Below the pieces are notes generated by a model. It had not been told where the DNA came from. It searched no databases and saw nothing but the letters and a program-made list of their open reading frames with translations. A stretch of 64,000 bases of DNA from Isoetes taiwanensis (lineage: Eukaryota; Streptophyta; Lycopodiopsida; Isoetales; Isoetaceae), in contig JAJEKV010000004.1 of NCBI GenBank assembly GCA_021234155.1, positions 29,919,305 through 29,983,304 on the forward strand, given 5' to 3'. The translations under genes were made by a program, and so were the position numbers. This document shows, piece after piece, positions 1 through 12,325 of the stretch. The stretch's first letter is position 1. Each line of letters starts with the position of its first letter.

Positions 1-965
1 CAAAATGTATTTCTAAAAACAGATACCAAAATTACAATGACAACTAAAGAAGATCTTCATTTAGAAGCAAACTAATTCCAAAATGGGATTATGGAGCCAA
101 AGTGATGCTTCCCTTTTTGGCTTGCACAAGTATACATGTAACAATATTGAGAGCAATACAAAAGCCTTGTCCCTTAGGTGTCTGGAATATAATGCAACTG
201 GAATGGTTTGGAAACGAGCTCTACAATTCTGCACATTAGACTGGAAGCAACAAATTTCAAACAAGATAATGCTTGTTTGAAACACCACGCTGAAGAAAAA
301 ATTTATGCAAATTTCTGAAATATATCTTGGTTCAACTATGGCTCTAGGTCAATGCGATGCAGGTATATTGTTAAGAAACACCATCACCAAAGCGTTTATT
401 TACTCTTGATTGTCTAATGCGGGTAAGTGGTGACATGGTCTTGGCAATACAAAAACTTAAGAACGGTGATTTCGAAATAATTTGATTAAGAGGGGCAGAC
501 CGTCTTTTAAAATAAAGCCTCTATATGTACCTCTCCAAAGATAAATTTTCTTAAGCATCTCTCGCATATAAGTCGAGATCGATAATGATGCCATAGCCCA
601 AATGTATAAGACAATGTTCAAAAGCGGCTTTTTAAAAATAGAACAAATCAAATTAATATCTCAAAAAAAAATATATTCCTAACTTAATGTAATATTATCT
701 TAAACCAATCAACAAAGATTAATGGCGTTTTCCTTCGCTTCAACGATTAGAAGGAAAATGAAGTTCTAGAACTACGGAGTTAGTTAGCATTTCCAGCTTA
801 CCTTTGTCTTTTCCCTCCCCATTCCATATTTAGTTCTTTTCGTCCCTTTCTTCCCTCCTTGACTTTCATGCATCCTCCTTTTTCCTTTCACGGTGTTGAC
901 GGTGTTCTGCGGCATTCTCCCTTGTTGCTTTAGGTGGGCGATTTTGATGCATAAAGTTTTAACCT
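1..965. other. Gene-free AT-rich stretch
   Basis: I see no supported gene. The short ORFs on both strands overlap one another, have no recognisable motif and look like chance. Several A- and T-runs are present. The right edge abuts the long inverted repeat. Confidence 0.6.
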
Positions 966-2323
966 GCACACAATGGCCACAAATCTGTTTTCGTGCCTTG
1001 CTACCCGCAGAGACCAAATCTTCTCCCTTTTTTCTTTTTTGTACAACAATCCCACGCCTTCGGAGTTTTTGGATTTAAGTTTTTCAAATTCTCGAGTAAA
1101 GGCTTGCTGCTTCCGCCTCTTCTCCTTTTTGGTAGGTTGCCTCTTCCTTAGTGTTGGATGCTTGGCGTTGGTGGCAGCTGGTGGCATCAAAAAGCATTAG
1201 CGTTTTCATTTCCCATAGTTCCTTTGTTGCACTCTATGGCCCCCAAAAGCCGTATCGCCATCAAACTGGAAAGAGAGCTTCAAAATCTGGAGTCTTTTTG
1301 GGTTGTAAAGGACAACAAGCCCAAAGGCTCGGCCTGGCGTTGTCAAGCGTTAATCTGAAAACCAAAGAAGCAAGATCACCCATTTTGAAGTACAAAGAAA
1401 ATATTAAAAGAATGGGAATTTTTGAGCGAGCTAGAGGATGTATTTGCGAATATGGGAGAATAGTTTGCGATTTGCAATCATCTTAAGAAACCAACAAAGC
1501 AAAGCTATCCTTCGATATAAAAAGGTAATTTGTTGATTTCTAAAAAAAAGAATCTAATCTTGATCGGAGGCGAGGAAGGGTCAAAAGTTTGCAGTTCTAT
1601 GAAATGGAGGATTTTACCCTTTCTAATTGGCATGCACGAATTTGGTAATAACATATAGGCATGCTCTATGGAATAGCTTCAGCAAGCGAAGCCCGATTTG
1701 TTGGAAGGGGTATGGTCTCGAGTTTAGACTAATAGGGAATGATCCTTATTTTACGCTGGTTTGAGGTGTAAGTTCGGTTCTTTGCACCCCTTCACCCGGC
1801 ATTAATAAAATTATTATGTGTGGCATTTGCTTGTTCCACGATGTCGGATGCCCTTTCTTCAGTTCGGCAATGAGAGCGAGCTCGCGTTCTTTCAATACTT
1901 AGATGCCAAAATGCAGTGGAACACCACAACAACGTACCTTCTCTGTTTGTTGAACCCCGAAATCTAGCGGATATTTTGCGCGAGACTCTAGAGTTCTAGG
2001 AGGCGCTTGGGGCCTTGCAAAGGCATAAAATCAATTGTGCAAAATCAGTGTCAAGTTTGTATTTTTCTTTGTCCATTTTCTTTGCTTTACACATTGTTAG
2101 TTTTAGTTTGCATAATCTACTCCAAGCTGTAATGAAATCCTGCCGGACTTGATCTTCAAAGGAAGGACAGCGATTTCAATCGCTTGATCCTTCAATTAAA
2201 TCATCAGGAGGCTGAGAGTGGCAATCCCTATGCCCGGGCTCTGAAATTATTTTTGTGTTAATCCTTACCTCTGTCTATTACCTACCTAAATATTACGCAA
2301 TACAGTTTACCCTCGGCAACAAA
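966..2323 (+). repeat. Left arm of long inverted repeat
   Basis: This arm is the imperfect reverse complement of 2749-4090. Matching landmarks in order are the block around CACAATGGCCAC, the block TTCAAATTCTCGAGTAAAGG, the block CAATACTTAGATGCCAAAAT, and the inner end CCTCTGTCTATTACCTACC followed by a GGCAACAA box. The arms differ by many substitutions and 1-5 bp indels. Both arms hold the same broken short ORFs, so the unit was probably once longer and possibly coding, but I recognise no domain. It could be two inverted copies of an unknown transposon or a foldback element. I found no clear target duplication at the outer ends. Confidence 0.85.
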
Positions 2324-2748
2324 TGTTTTTGCCGGTTTAAGCGTTACGGTCGATGAATATTGCCAATGCCCAGCCTGTTTGGCATGATATTGATAGTATT
2401 GAATTTTGATGAATAACATCGTTGTTTGTCGACAGTATAACGCATCCATGCTGCCTTACAGGTCGAAAACAGAAATAGGCTTCCATGGATACGCAAGCTG
2501 CGATCGGGCAAGAACCAACGATGATCTTGGCTTCAAATTCGGGCCAAAATTTGTAATACTATCATGCCTTCGGGCCAGGGCTAGGCATTTTGCCTTCATT
2601 TCACAGCAACCGACCATGGCTTTGGTTCAAGCAGCGTGTTAAGATGCCGTGGATTACAAAAAGACGACATGCATTACGTGCAAGTGGCTTCATTGTGAAA
2701 ATTATAGTTATCAAGAAAACCCGTGTCTAGCAATCAACAGGCCTCTTC
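2324..2748. other. Spacer of the long inverted repeat
   Basis: This is about 425 bp of unique DNA between the two arms. It holds a 78-codon ORF (2406-2642, plus) with no recognised motif. I do not call it a gene. Confidence 0.5.
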
Positions 2749-4090
2749 TTGTTGCCGCCGGTAAACCGCATGCAATAGACAGAGGTAGGTAATAGACAGA
2801 GGTAAGGATTAACACAGTAAATAATTTCAGAGTCTCGGCGATAGGATTGCCACTAGCCTCGATGATTTAATTGAAGGATCACGATTGAAACCATTGTCCT
2901 TCCTTTGAAGATCAAGTCCGGTGATTTCATTACAATTGGAGTAGATTATGCAACGGAAAACTAACACACGTAAAGAAAATGGACAGAAAAATACAAACTT
3001 TGACACTCGATTTTGCACAAATGATTTCTTTATGCTTTGCAAGGCCCAAGTGCCTTCTAGGAACTCTAGAGTCTTCGTGTAAATATCCGTTAGATTTTGG
3101 GTTCAACAAACAGAGAAGGTACGTTGTTGTGGTGTTCATCGATTTTGGCATCTAAGTATTGAAAGAACGCAGCTCGCTTCATTGCCGACCAGCAAAAGGG
3201 CATCCGACATCGTGGAACAAGCAAATGCCACACATAATAATTTTATTAATGCCGTAAGGCTGCAAAGAACCGAACTTACACCTCAAACTAGCGTAAAATA
3301 AGGATTTCGGCCCCTATTAGTCTAAATCGAGACCATACCTCTTAACAAATCTCCGCTTTGCCGTGAGCTATTCCATAGAGCATGCCACGCCATATGTTAT
3401 TACCAAATTCCGTGCATGCCAATTAGAAAGGGGTAAAATCCTCCATTTCATAGAACTCGCAACTTTTGACCCTTCCCCTGCCTCTCGATCAAGATTAGAT
3501 TCTTTCTTTTAGAAATCAACAAATTACCTTTATATCGATGATAGTCTTGCTTGTTGGCTCTTAAGATGATTGCAACTGCAAATTATTCTCCATATCTGCA
3601 AATACATCCTCTAGCTCGTTCAAAAATTCCCATTCTTTAATATTTTCTTTGTACTTCAAAATGGGTGATCTTGCTTTCTTGGTTTTTCTCTCAGATCAAC
3701 GCTTTGTAGCCATGTCGAGCCTTTGGGCTTGTTGCTGCCTTTACAACCCGTAAGACTCCAGAGATTTTGAAGCTCTCTTTCCAGGCTTGACGGCAGTCAG
3801 TTTTGGGGCCATAGAGTGCAACAAAGGAATCCGTGGGAAATGAAAATGCAATGCTTTGATACCAGGCTGCCACCAACGTCAAGCATCCAACACTAAGGAA
3901 GAGGGGCAACCGGCCAAAAAAGGAGAAGAGGCGTGAAGCAAAGCAAGCCCTTTACTCGAGAATTTGAAAAACGAACGAAAAAACTCCTACAGGCGGGGAT
4001 TGTTGTACAAAAAGAAAAGTGGAGAAGATTTGGTCCGCGGGCAAAGAAGGCACGAAAATGATTTGCGGTGGCCATTGTGCAAGCCACGAA
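2749..4090 (-). repeat. Right arm of long inverted repeat
   Basis: This is the mirror copy of 966-2323. Near the centre the element CCTCTGTCTATTACCTACC is followed by a second partial copy of itself (CCTCTGTCTATTGC), so this arm has a short internal duplication that the left arm lacks. The outer end falls near GCACAATGGCCACC. ORFs here (for example 3691-3909 and 3893-4108, minus) correspond to the broken ORFs of the left arm. Confidence 0.85.
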
Positions 4091-5589
4091 ACTTTGGCGC
4101 ACAAGCATTCTTGTCTATGGAATAACCACGGTCATTTCAAAAATTCAAAAATTCAAAGTAGGGGTCAAAAAGCAGCTTAACAAATTAGAACCATATGTTC
4201 TCGTGATATGCAATTTGATAACCGCCGGTTCGCTTAAGAGACCTTAGATTTCCTCAAAGATTCCGCTAGCGCCTCTTTAAGTATATATCGATTATTTGCC
4301 ATTATCATATGGGTCCGCTTGTAACGATTAGAATGGAACCTCTCAAAAGGGATTGATACACTAACTTTCCTCATAAACATGTTCGATGTTATGGGAAAGC
4401 AGCTTTATAAGAGATTCCAATGTGGATCAAAAGCAACAACGATTCCAATATGCTACCAATGAAACTTTGAAGCCTTATATGGAACTACAACCTCAAGAAA
4501 TGAGCAAGCCAGATAGGAACAAGTTGTATGTGGATCGCATTGCATATAACGACAAAAGGTTCAAAGTTTTCAAGACAAAATACTATGTTATTATTCATCT
4601 TTAAATTCCCAAAATGGACGCTCACTTGAAAGACTAAACAAGGGTCAAGTCTTGTCATCTGGTACCTACCGCAGTAACTCCCATGAAAGCTAAACAGGGA
4701 AATCCTCTTAATATTCAGTATCACTCCATTCGTTAATTAGGAACTGGCAAAGCATCACGCTTAAATTTAAATAATGTTCAGAGAAATGCTGGTAACTTCT
4801 TTTAATCTATGCAACTGTTAGTTTTACTGTTCTATAAAGATCAAGGGTTCTAACAATTACCATGACTGCCCGAGGTCGTGACTGCAAAAGATCTTGAAGA
4901 AACTTCCACCTAGGATCAAGTCCTACCCGTACCTTCACCTCCAGTGAATTTGGCCAATCTTTCAGATCGGTCTTCTCTCCACTATATACAAGAGAAAACA
5001 CAGTTGATAAGATCTCGCTGTAGAATAAGGAGATTCACAATTATTCCCTATCATTATAACTTGAATACCATTTATAGAGAAAAACCGTTGGGCTTTGACA
5101 ACATTTTATATATTAAACATTGTAAGATTGGCCTAAATAATTTCGCAACTGCCTTATGAACATTAAAGACTTAAGATTTCATAAATACCTTAAATGCTTT
5201 AAATGTATTATAAGCATAGAATTCCACGCTACATTACATGACTTTACCATTTCTGACCTCTGTTTGGAGAGCTAGAACCCAATGCGACCTACAAGAATGC
5301 CTTTGACAGTTAAAATCCAGGAGATACAAAGCAATATTACTAGGGATGAATTAACAAATTGTAAAAACTTTTTGAATGCCATTATTTAGTACCATATCCA
5401 GGTGCGTACTTGGCTTATAGAAAGCAAACTGCTAACTATTTATATACGTTTGCTAGTCTGCAACATATTTTTGCAGAGTCTTATTCCATATCACAAGTTG
5501 GAATTATGCCTTCATGTCGTATATACAAACTAGACTTCTCATAAAGGTATCTCCCTGCAACATTTTGTTTATGCTAAAGGAAAAATAAA
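4091..5589. other. Gene-free stretch
   Basis: No gene is recognised. The 72-codon ORF at 4386-4604 has no motif and ordinary AT-rich composition. A short imperfect direct repeat (AAAATTCAAAAATTCAAAG) lies near 4138-4157. Confidence 0.5.
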
Positions 5590-5679
5590 TCACTCTGAAT
5601 CTCGATGGCAATATTCTACATCACTCTAAATCTCGATGGCAATATTCTACATCACTCTGAATCTCGATGGCAATATTCT
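5590..5679 (+). repeat. 31-bp minisatellite, about 2.9 copies
   Basis: Three head-to-tail units begin at 5590, 5621 and 5652. Each carries CACTCTGAATCTCGATGGCA, with one G-to-A change in the middle unit. The last unit is cut short. No coding function is seen. Confidence 0.95.
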
Positions 5680-7662
5680 TTTGCGGAGGAGCTTGAGAAC
5701 TGCAAAGCTGAAACATCTGATTGCCTGCATGACTGTAAGCAAATATAAAGCCACGATTCATAAAACCACGATTCATTCCACTTAATAATTCTTGCACCTC
5801 AAGATATCATGCCAAAGAAACACGGTATCAGAACAATTCGGAACCCACATCAAGAAATACATAATGATTTGTAACTCATTGGCTTTTATTTAGCTATAGA
5901 ACTAATCCTATTGAAGACTGATTGTCTATTCATCAATACCATGAAAGAACTAGTGAAACATTCCCACCATTTTGGCATCATTTAAATGCTTATCTGCTCA
6001 CCTAGCAAGACATGTATGACTAACACAACTAGAATTGCCTCCTGCAAACTGGCATAGCTTTCATAGCCAAAAGAAAGGGAAAACTCGATACATATTTTAA
6101 ATGCCTAACATATGACCTACGCTTCCATGTCCTTGGGATCCATATCCCAATTACAAACAAGGAACATAGATTATAACCAGCGAAAATTTTAGTGGCCCCA
6201 GCGGGCCATTTGGCCACAAATTACAGGTCCAGGCAAAATGCGACGGCCGGCTTGAGTAGGATGCCTTACCTACGGAGTACCTGCAGATTCGCCATTTTGT
6301 GGCACTTTGTTGCCTATTACGACATTAGAATAGCCAATTAGATGTTTGCTAATTGGAGTGGTATCGACTTTGGGGCCAATTTAGTCCCAAGTGAGAACTA
6401 GATATACTTATGGAATGGCCATTTAGGCCACTTGGCCAAATCCTGTAATGCCTTAAGTTCGCCAAATCTTAAGTCATTAAGAGGCCCTCTCATAAATTCG
6501 TCACTTATGGGGGGCCAACATTATTAGAAATTTTTATTCCTAAATATATCTACCAACTAAGAATAATCCCTCTCTTTTAGAAAATCAAATGTCAAGACAC
6601 TTTTCAATCCTCCTTATGAAGACTCTGGCATCCGATTTTCGATTCTCCCTACCAGCAATCTGTGCATTATTGAAATACATGAGGTATGAATTCAAATTCA
6701 TACAACATTTAACTTAACACATTTTATATGGTAGCGACTTCTTTATGTTTGGGCAACTACCTCTATATTTAATAAGAATCTAGCTAAAAATCGCCATTTG
6801 AGCTACACATTAATAGATATTTAGTTCAAAAATTGCCAATTGGGTTGCATCCACATTAGGAAAAAATAGGAAAAATGGCCAATTCAGGCTACACTTTTGG
6901 GGGCATATTTTACAAGGAATGGCCAATTCATTATACTTGTACAAAATTATAGGTCCCTTAAAATTTTCCCTGATTATAACTGATTAAAACTCTTTAATAT
7001 AACTCCTTTAAAGACAAATGCTGAATGATCAGAATTTAGAGCTTACAAAGGGACTTTCAGTAATGACTCTATTGTTTCTACCAGTTAAAGTGTGGTTTTA
7101 TGAAGCCATAAGAGCTTGCAGAGACTTTTTGTCTTTATGCAAGACACATCACTTCTGCTTCCAACAATAAGAACTAGCATATGATGAGAATCCATGAGCA
7201 CCTACGCAAGCATCACCGTTATTCCTGAACTAATCCCTTCTTTTTTACAGTTAATCAAATGATGCAATGCGAAAATAAACAACACCTTAGTTATGGCGTT
7301 GCCATTCTTTCTGATACACAACTCCTATCTGTAGGAATCCTTCCTGCCCAGCTCCTCGTTATAGGCTTCCAAACGAGCTCCCACCTCCGGAGGCGACAAC
7401 GCATGCGATCTGGGCAGTGCATGCAAAGTCCCATTTTGCAACAAAACCCATACTGGCACCGGTTAGCCAGTTTTGAAATGGATTGCCAAGAACAGCCGTG
7501 ACCGCCAATTTACACCCTATAACAAGTTTGGAGCAGTCATTGGCATATTCCTGGCATATACTAGTATATACTTGAAATATGCCATAAACCCACATAAACA
7601 AGGGCTTGCCCCCTAGGGGCAACCCAAAAAATTTTAATTCACTGAAATTTAATGAGACTGTG
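5680..7662. other. Gene-free stretch with recurrent GGCCA motifs
   Basis: No gene is recognised. Between about 6180 and 6960 the words GGCCAATT, TGGCCA and GGCCATTT recur many times in an AT-rich background, which suggests a decayed repeat built from a short motif. The ORF at 7259-7501 has no recognisable domain. Confidence 0.5.
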
Positions 7663-7984
7663 GGGTGAAAGCATGCTACGGTGTACCACTTTTGGAACCC
7701 TCAAAAGTACCTACACTGGGTACTTTTTAAACTGGTACTTTCTATTTTTTCTTCCCATTAAAATCAATCCAAAATTTTTGAATTGAAGGTCAATAACATG
7801 TCAATCTATAATAGTAAATGATAACAATACCATTAGAGACTAAAATGAATGAATCAACTCTCAAACTTATTGTTTATTGAGACATTTATGCAAGTTCCTA
7901 GTACCCAATGTTGGGTACTTTTTTGGGTAGTTTTGCACTCCCTAAAAAGAACTTTAGATGGTACACCCTAGCATGCTTTCACCC
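7663..7984. mobile_element. MITE with 4-bp TGTG target duplication
   Basis: Terminal inverted repeats start GGGTGAAAGCATGCTA and continue, with one mismatch, to GGTGTACC. The two ends lie at 7663 and 7984. The element is flanked on both sides by TGTG (7659-7662 and 7985-7988). A related sequence at 8394-8445 carries the same flanks with a single TGTG and no insert, which fixes the borders and the 4-bp duplication. It has no coding capacity, so it must be moved by a transposase from elsewhere. A second inverted word pair (GTACCCA/TGGGTAC) lies inside the ends. The superfamily is not assigned; 4-bp duplications occur in a few groups such as Sola. Confidence 0.85.
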
Positions 7985-8036
7985 TGTGCTTGGAGGGGGA
8001 TCTCCCGCATTTATATGAACGTATAGGTTCGAGGGG

Positions 8037-8063
8037 TGTGACAGTGATATCAGAGCCAGGTTC
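8037..8063 (+). promoter_or_regulatory. LTR end and initiator tRNA-Met primer-binding site
   Basis: The end of an LTR (TGTGACA, 8037-8043) is followed one base later by TGATATCAGAGCCAGGTTC (8045-8063). This is nearly the complement of the 3' end of plant initiator tRNA-Met (TGGTATCAGAGCC...). This is the standard minus-strand primer site of LTR retrotransposons. No gag or pol follows, so this is a relic. The MITE at 7663-7984 sits inside the presumed LTR. Confidence 0.7.
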
Positions 8064-8216
8064 TTTGTAGACCGAATCATAGCATTGGTCATGCCGTATT
8101 TAGACGAGTTGATCAGTCATAGGGAGTGTGGAGACAAAAGTTTTAAAAACCTTGTCCGTGGATAGAGTAAGGTCAACCCTAGAATGTGTGTGTGATACAA
8201 GATTAATATGTTTTCT

Positions 8217-8371
8217 AAATATTCATGTATGTTACAAATATATGTATGGTACATGTGTACTACTCACGTGCATCAATGCCTACAGAAGGTCTACAAATAT
8301 ATTCATGTATCTTACAAACATATGTATGATACATGGGTGTCATACCCGTGTACCTAACACCTGCAGAAGGT
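8217..8371 (+). repeat. 80-bp tandem duplication
   Basis: Two imperfect head-to-tail copies share ATTCATGTAT (8221 and 8301), a following ATATGTATG, and CAGAAGGT at the end (8283 and 8364). They lie in the former internal part of the LTR relic. No coding function is seen. Confidence 0.85.
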
Positions 8372-8393
8372 TTATAATAAAAAAAAAATCAAA

Positions 8394-8460
8394 TCACTGA
8401 AATTTTTTTCAAGATAATGAGATTGTGCTTGGAACGGGTCTCCCGCATTTACATGGACAT
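8394..8460 (+). repeat. Second copy of LTR-relic end, without the MITE
   Basis: This stretch repeats the sequence flanking the MITE at 7663-7984: TCACTGAAATTT, then AATGAGATTGTGCTTGGA, then TCTCCCGCATTTA. Here one TGTG (8424-8427) stands where the MITE plus its duplicated TGTG stands in the other copy. It may be the other LTR of the relic; farther on, at about 8500, a degenerate TGATATCGCC recalls the primer site. Confidence 0.75.
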
Positions 8461-8842
8461 ATGGTAGATCACTTTAGCCCATGGATCTAAGGCGCTAGTG
8501 ATATCGCCTAGGGTTTCAGCCCCATTCAATTGCACATTTGATTCCCATGTTAGATTTGAGTGATTCTGGGCTTGTTGGAAGGCTTGTTGTGTGTCCTATT
8601 TGTTGATATTTGGTTTATATGGTGATTATATTGTTTTGGCATAAACACTTGCCTGACAACTCCGGCGCTTTGTTGGCAGTATTAGGGTCTAGCTGCAATC
8701 TTCTTTTCACCCTAACTCCTGTGTTTAGTGGCCGTTTTAGGCGTATTTGGGCTCATTGGAAAGCCCATGGAGTGCTCTTTTTATGGTGCTTAAATTTATC
8801 AAAAGTTACTCTTTTGTGGGGGACTGTTGAAATCTCGGCCCC

Positions 8843-9196
8843 TTATGGCAAAAGCAACTCGTAGTCCTTCCAAACACTCCTCAAGTAATCTAATGGGGTG
8901 CAAGGCATTGGTGGAAGGGAATATGCTCAAGATTCTCCAAAGATTAGTGTTTGAGATGCCCACAAATTGGCTTGTGAAGGTGCCCCTTCTTCTCCTAAGA
9001 GTTTGGTATCATCACAGCCGGTTGGATCCGAGGCGGGAGAGAGATGTGCTTTTGTGCATCTCAACTACCGGCATTGCCTCATGCTCTTGTTTCTTCTAGT
9101 GGCATATGTGTACCTAGCTCAACCGAGGAGAGCTTCATCTCTCCCTTTTTCTCAGCTTGTTGTTTCAACTTCTGACCCTATGTCTCATGATTCTTG
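8843..9196 (+). pseudogene. Degraded coding-like segment, unidentified
   Basis: Codon-like sequence runs through two overlapping plus-strand frames (about 8827-9099, then 8967-9197), as if one reading frame had been shifted. The second frame is Ser/Pro/Ala-rich and ends at a TGA near 9197. No domain is recognised. Downstream (9230-9440) the word ACATGTTGG recurs three times at roughly 90-bp spacing. It could equally be non-coding; I list it because it is the only coding-looking segment between the LTR relic and the CACTA element. Confidence 0.2.
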
Positions 9197-9639
9197 AGGC
9201 AAGTTGGGATGATAACTCGAAAGCTCTTCTAGAAAGTTGGTACTTCCAAAGGCACCTCCAACACATGTTGGAAGTTCTTCGTAACAAATAAGATTGGTAG
9301 CTTACGCTTTCCGGAAAAATAAGAATGTGACACAGGCTGCATGCACAACACATGTTGGGAGTCTCTCACATGAAGGAGATCGTTCTGGACAAACAAGACA
9401 TCCAATGCATGTTGGAGATTCCTCAAAGCAGGAGGAGTTTTTCCATCTTCCCTTGAGCAGCCTGGGATACCTTCATCTTCAACCACGCCGCATGTCTTAA
9501 CCTCTACACCTTGAAGGTCTTCTAACACAGTGTCAAGGATTACAATTGTCTGTTTTTCTGAGTGGCTATGCAAAGGTGTGTCATCTCCAGCCACCTCACA
9601 CTACAACCCCAACATTTGGTCCACGGCTGAAAACAACAG

Positions 9640-9905
9640 TAAAAACAAAGTACGGATTGTTTTTTTGAAGATTTGAAAAAAACTTACACGTAGTTATATG
9701 GAGGTGTGGTTTTTCAAGGATATGATGTAGTTTTTCTTAGGAAGCCGTAGTTTTCTATTTTAAGAATGTGTGTTTTTTTAAGGAGGTGTAGTGTCTTTTT
9801 TAAGGATGTGTTGTTTTCTCAGGCGGTATGGTTTTTTGAAGGGATGCTTTTTTTTTTAAGGTGTTGTTTTTTAAGGTAGTGTGTTTTTTTAGGTGTGGTT
9901 TTTTA
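9640..9905. repeat. Left subterminal repeat belt of the CACTA element
   Basis: Irregular repeats of a GT-rich word such as GGTGTGGTTTTTTA or GTGTGTTTTTTTAAGG occur roughly every 20-30 bp. By family knowledge such belts are where the CACTA transposase binds. Confidence 0.7.
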
Positions 9906-10016
9906 TGGTTTTCTAAGAATCCATGTATGACCAAGTTGTCCACATACCATTACTGCCACAAAATGGCGGCATAAAAGAGCTGTATGCATGCTTGACACAA
10001 TCACTAGCATTTAACT

Positions 10017-10074
10017 TCGTGTGTGTGTGTGTGTGTGCGTGTGCGTGTGCGCGCGTGCATGCGTGCTTGCTTGT
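10017..10074 (+). repeat. (GT)n microsatellite, degenerating to GTGC and GCTT
   Basis: An uninterrupted GT run starts at 10019 and continues as GCGTGTGCGTGTGCGCGCG and then TGCATGCGTGCTTGCTTG. The alternating purine-pyrimidine run could adopt Z-DNA. The minus-strand ORFs across it are repeat translations. Confidence 0.95.
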
Positions 10075-10185
10075 AGAGTGTGAAACTTGAAGACATCCAT
10101 CACTTGGCAACTTGTAGAAGACACATTGATACGAAGAACCAAAGATAGACACTGGTTTGGCATCATATAGGCATTTCTTAGACTC

Positions 10186-10335
10186 AAACATGCCACACCC
10201 ACTCTAACATGCCACGTGGGCTCCAACATGCCACCTAGGCTCCAACATGCCAAGACATGCCACCTAGGCTCCAACATGCCACCTAGGTTTAAACATGCCA
10301 AGGTGGCTCAGACATGCCAAGGTGGCTCAAACATG
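10186..10335 (+). repeat. About 19-bp minisatellite ACATGCCACCTAGGCTCCA
   Basis: About seven imperfect units share ACATGCCA followed by CCTAGGCTCCA or AGGTGGCTCA. The array lies inside the CACTA element. The two halves differ in the second part of the unit, so the array expanded in two steps. Confidence 0.9.
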
Positions 10336-11820
10336 TTAGAATAAGACCTGCATATGTTGTTTAAGCCACCAATTGATCAGCCTGAATGGCTCCATCCTCT
10401 GTGTGCACTCTATCATTTTTGTGGATAGAAAGCAAGCCAAACTGCTCAAACAGACTGCACTCCATAGCACATGATATTCAGCAGTGCGCCGAAATGAGAA
10501 CCAGCCCAAGGTTGTGCTTGCTCCTGAGATGATGCAAATCTATGAGTTTTGTGTTCCACTGTACCATGCAGAATTATGTTATCCTACTTGTCAAGGCAAT
10601 GAAACCTACCAACAAAAATGCGTGCATCTTCTACTCTGATTCTCATGCGCCAGTACAGAAGCTTGGGGGCTTGCCTTACAATTGGAGAGACAGACTGCTT
10701 CGCGGTGCCATCATCGTTGCCGAATCCTTCTTCCATTGCCTTGCTAATGCACACATCCTATATTATCCTTCAAAATAATTAGTGGACATTGATGCATGCA
10801 AAGCTTTAGGTCGACTATGGTGGAACCAAAGGAGGAGGTCTGGAGGTTTGTGGGAGACTGCGACCGGAGCTCAGCAGTGAAGCCTTGATTTTGCAAACCA
10901 GTGAGTCCGGGATTTATTTGTACATTTTCAGGTATTTATTGTTTATATATTTGACAATTCAATGGTTTATAATCCAATGGTTAAACTTAAAAAAAGCTCA
11001 AAAGGTATCACTTAACCTAATTTATCTCTAACCATACGTAATGCACAATTGTTGTTCTTTTGTCCGATGGCCATATATGTAGATTAACTTGTGCAAGAAT
11101 TAGGAAGAGTGGAAGGAGGGCAGGAAACATGCCTATAGAAATTGAACCTACTGGAACCGCCTATTGCAGGTAAAAATCTGACAAATAAGAGGATGGGAAG
11201 GGGCTTATGGGGATCTATGTTCGGCGCTGCAGAAGATAAAGCCACCATAGCCACAACTTCCAAAGGTCTGCGGTGATGGCTATGGGTTATGTAGTTAACA
11301 ACCTTCTATGCATAGACCACCTTGAACCTATGCGAAATGCAACTCTGTGACTTGAATCTCTGTAAAATGCCGGAATTGTACTTACTACCGAAACAGAGTA
11401 AAGAATAAGATTTTCACACTTACCACGTGCCAGCGGGTAATTCGCTTAAACGTGCATTATGTAAGGGAAAGTCCATTGCCTCAAAATATTCCCTCAAGAA
11501 TATTCCCTCGGTGGCAATACAGCTTCGCCGCTTGGGCGCCGCCTCAAGAAATTACCTCTACTTGCAATGGTCTAGGGCCATGTATTTACCTTTTTGACAC
11601 GTATTTTTATATATACTATACTTGCATATGGGGAGCATCAATATGCGGGTCGGAGGTGTAATTTTTCCCACCCTAGATCGGGTATATTTTTGAGAATATG
11701 CTAGGATCCAATGAACAAAAATAATAATAATAATAATAAAGAGTGTGCAATAATTCAAATTAATCATCCCGCCCTCCCACCCAATGGGCGGGATAATTTC
11801 AAATGCGTGTATTATGTTCC

Positions 11821-11868
11821 CATTCGAAACCCTATTCAGCACATCTGCATTCGAAACCCTATTCAGCA
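11821..11868 (+). repeat. 27-bp tandem duplication
   Basis: The word CATTCGAAACCCTATTCAGC starts at 11821 and again at 11848. It lies inside the CACTA element, just upstream of the coding-like segment at about 11.9-12.5 kb. Confidence 0.9.
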
Positions 11869-12325
11869 TACTGTGCATGTCGACTCCAGCGGCCTCCTAC
11901 TCCGGCCCCCTGGCGGATCCAACTCCGGCCATTCCAGCGCATCCCGAGAACTCCCGCCCTTGGAGGTCCAGCGATTCCCCTGTCTTAGCTTTTCATTGTT
12001 TTCTGTTGTTAGATTTGAAGGATCGAAATCTTCCATGTTTTCTTTTGTCAGATTCGAAGGCAAATAGGGAGGATGGAAGCATGGAAGCACTGGAATAGGG
12101 AGCATGGAGGCAAATAGGGATTCAGAGGCAAAGCTGCAGTCTATATGACAAGCTCTGGCAGCAAACAACGGCTATGGCAGAGCTCAAGGGATTACCTTCG
12201 ATACAGGAAGAAGATCGGGCTCCAGATTGGCACCTTTATGGTATCTCCATGCTCTATTTTGTTTTTTGGAATTTTCCTTAGCTTGAGACTGACATGTGTG
12301 TGTGGTGCTCCCCTTTGTTGCCCAG

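Noticed and set aside
7259-7501. 80-codon plus-strand ORF as a gene
   Set aside because: An overlapping minus-strand ORF of similar size exists and neither has a recognisable motif.
10011-10301. ORFs with His-Thr repeats on the minus strand
   Set aside because: They read through a GT microsatellite and a minisatellite inside a transposon.
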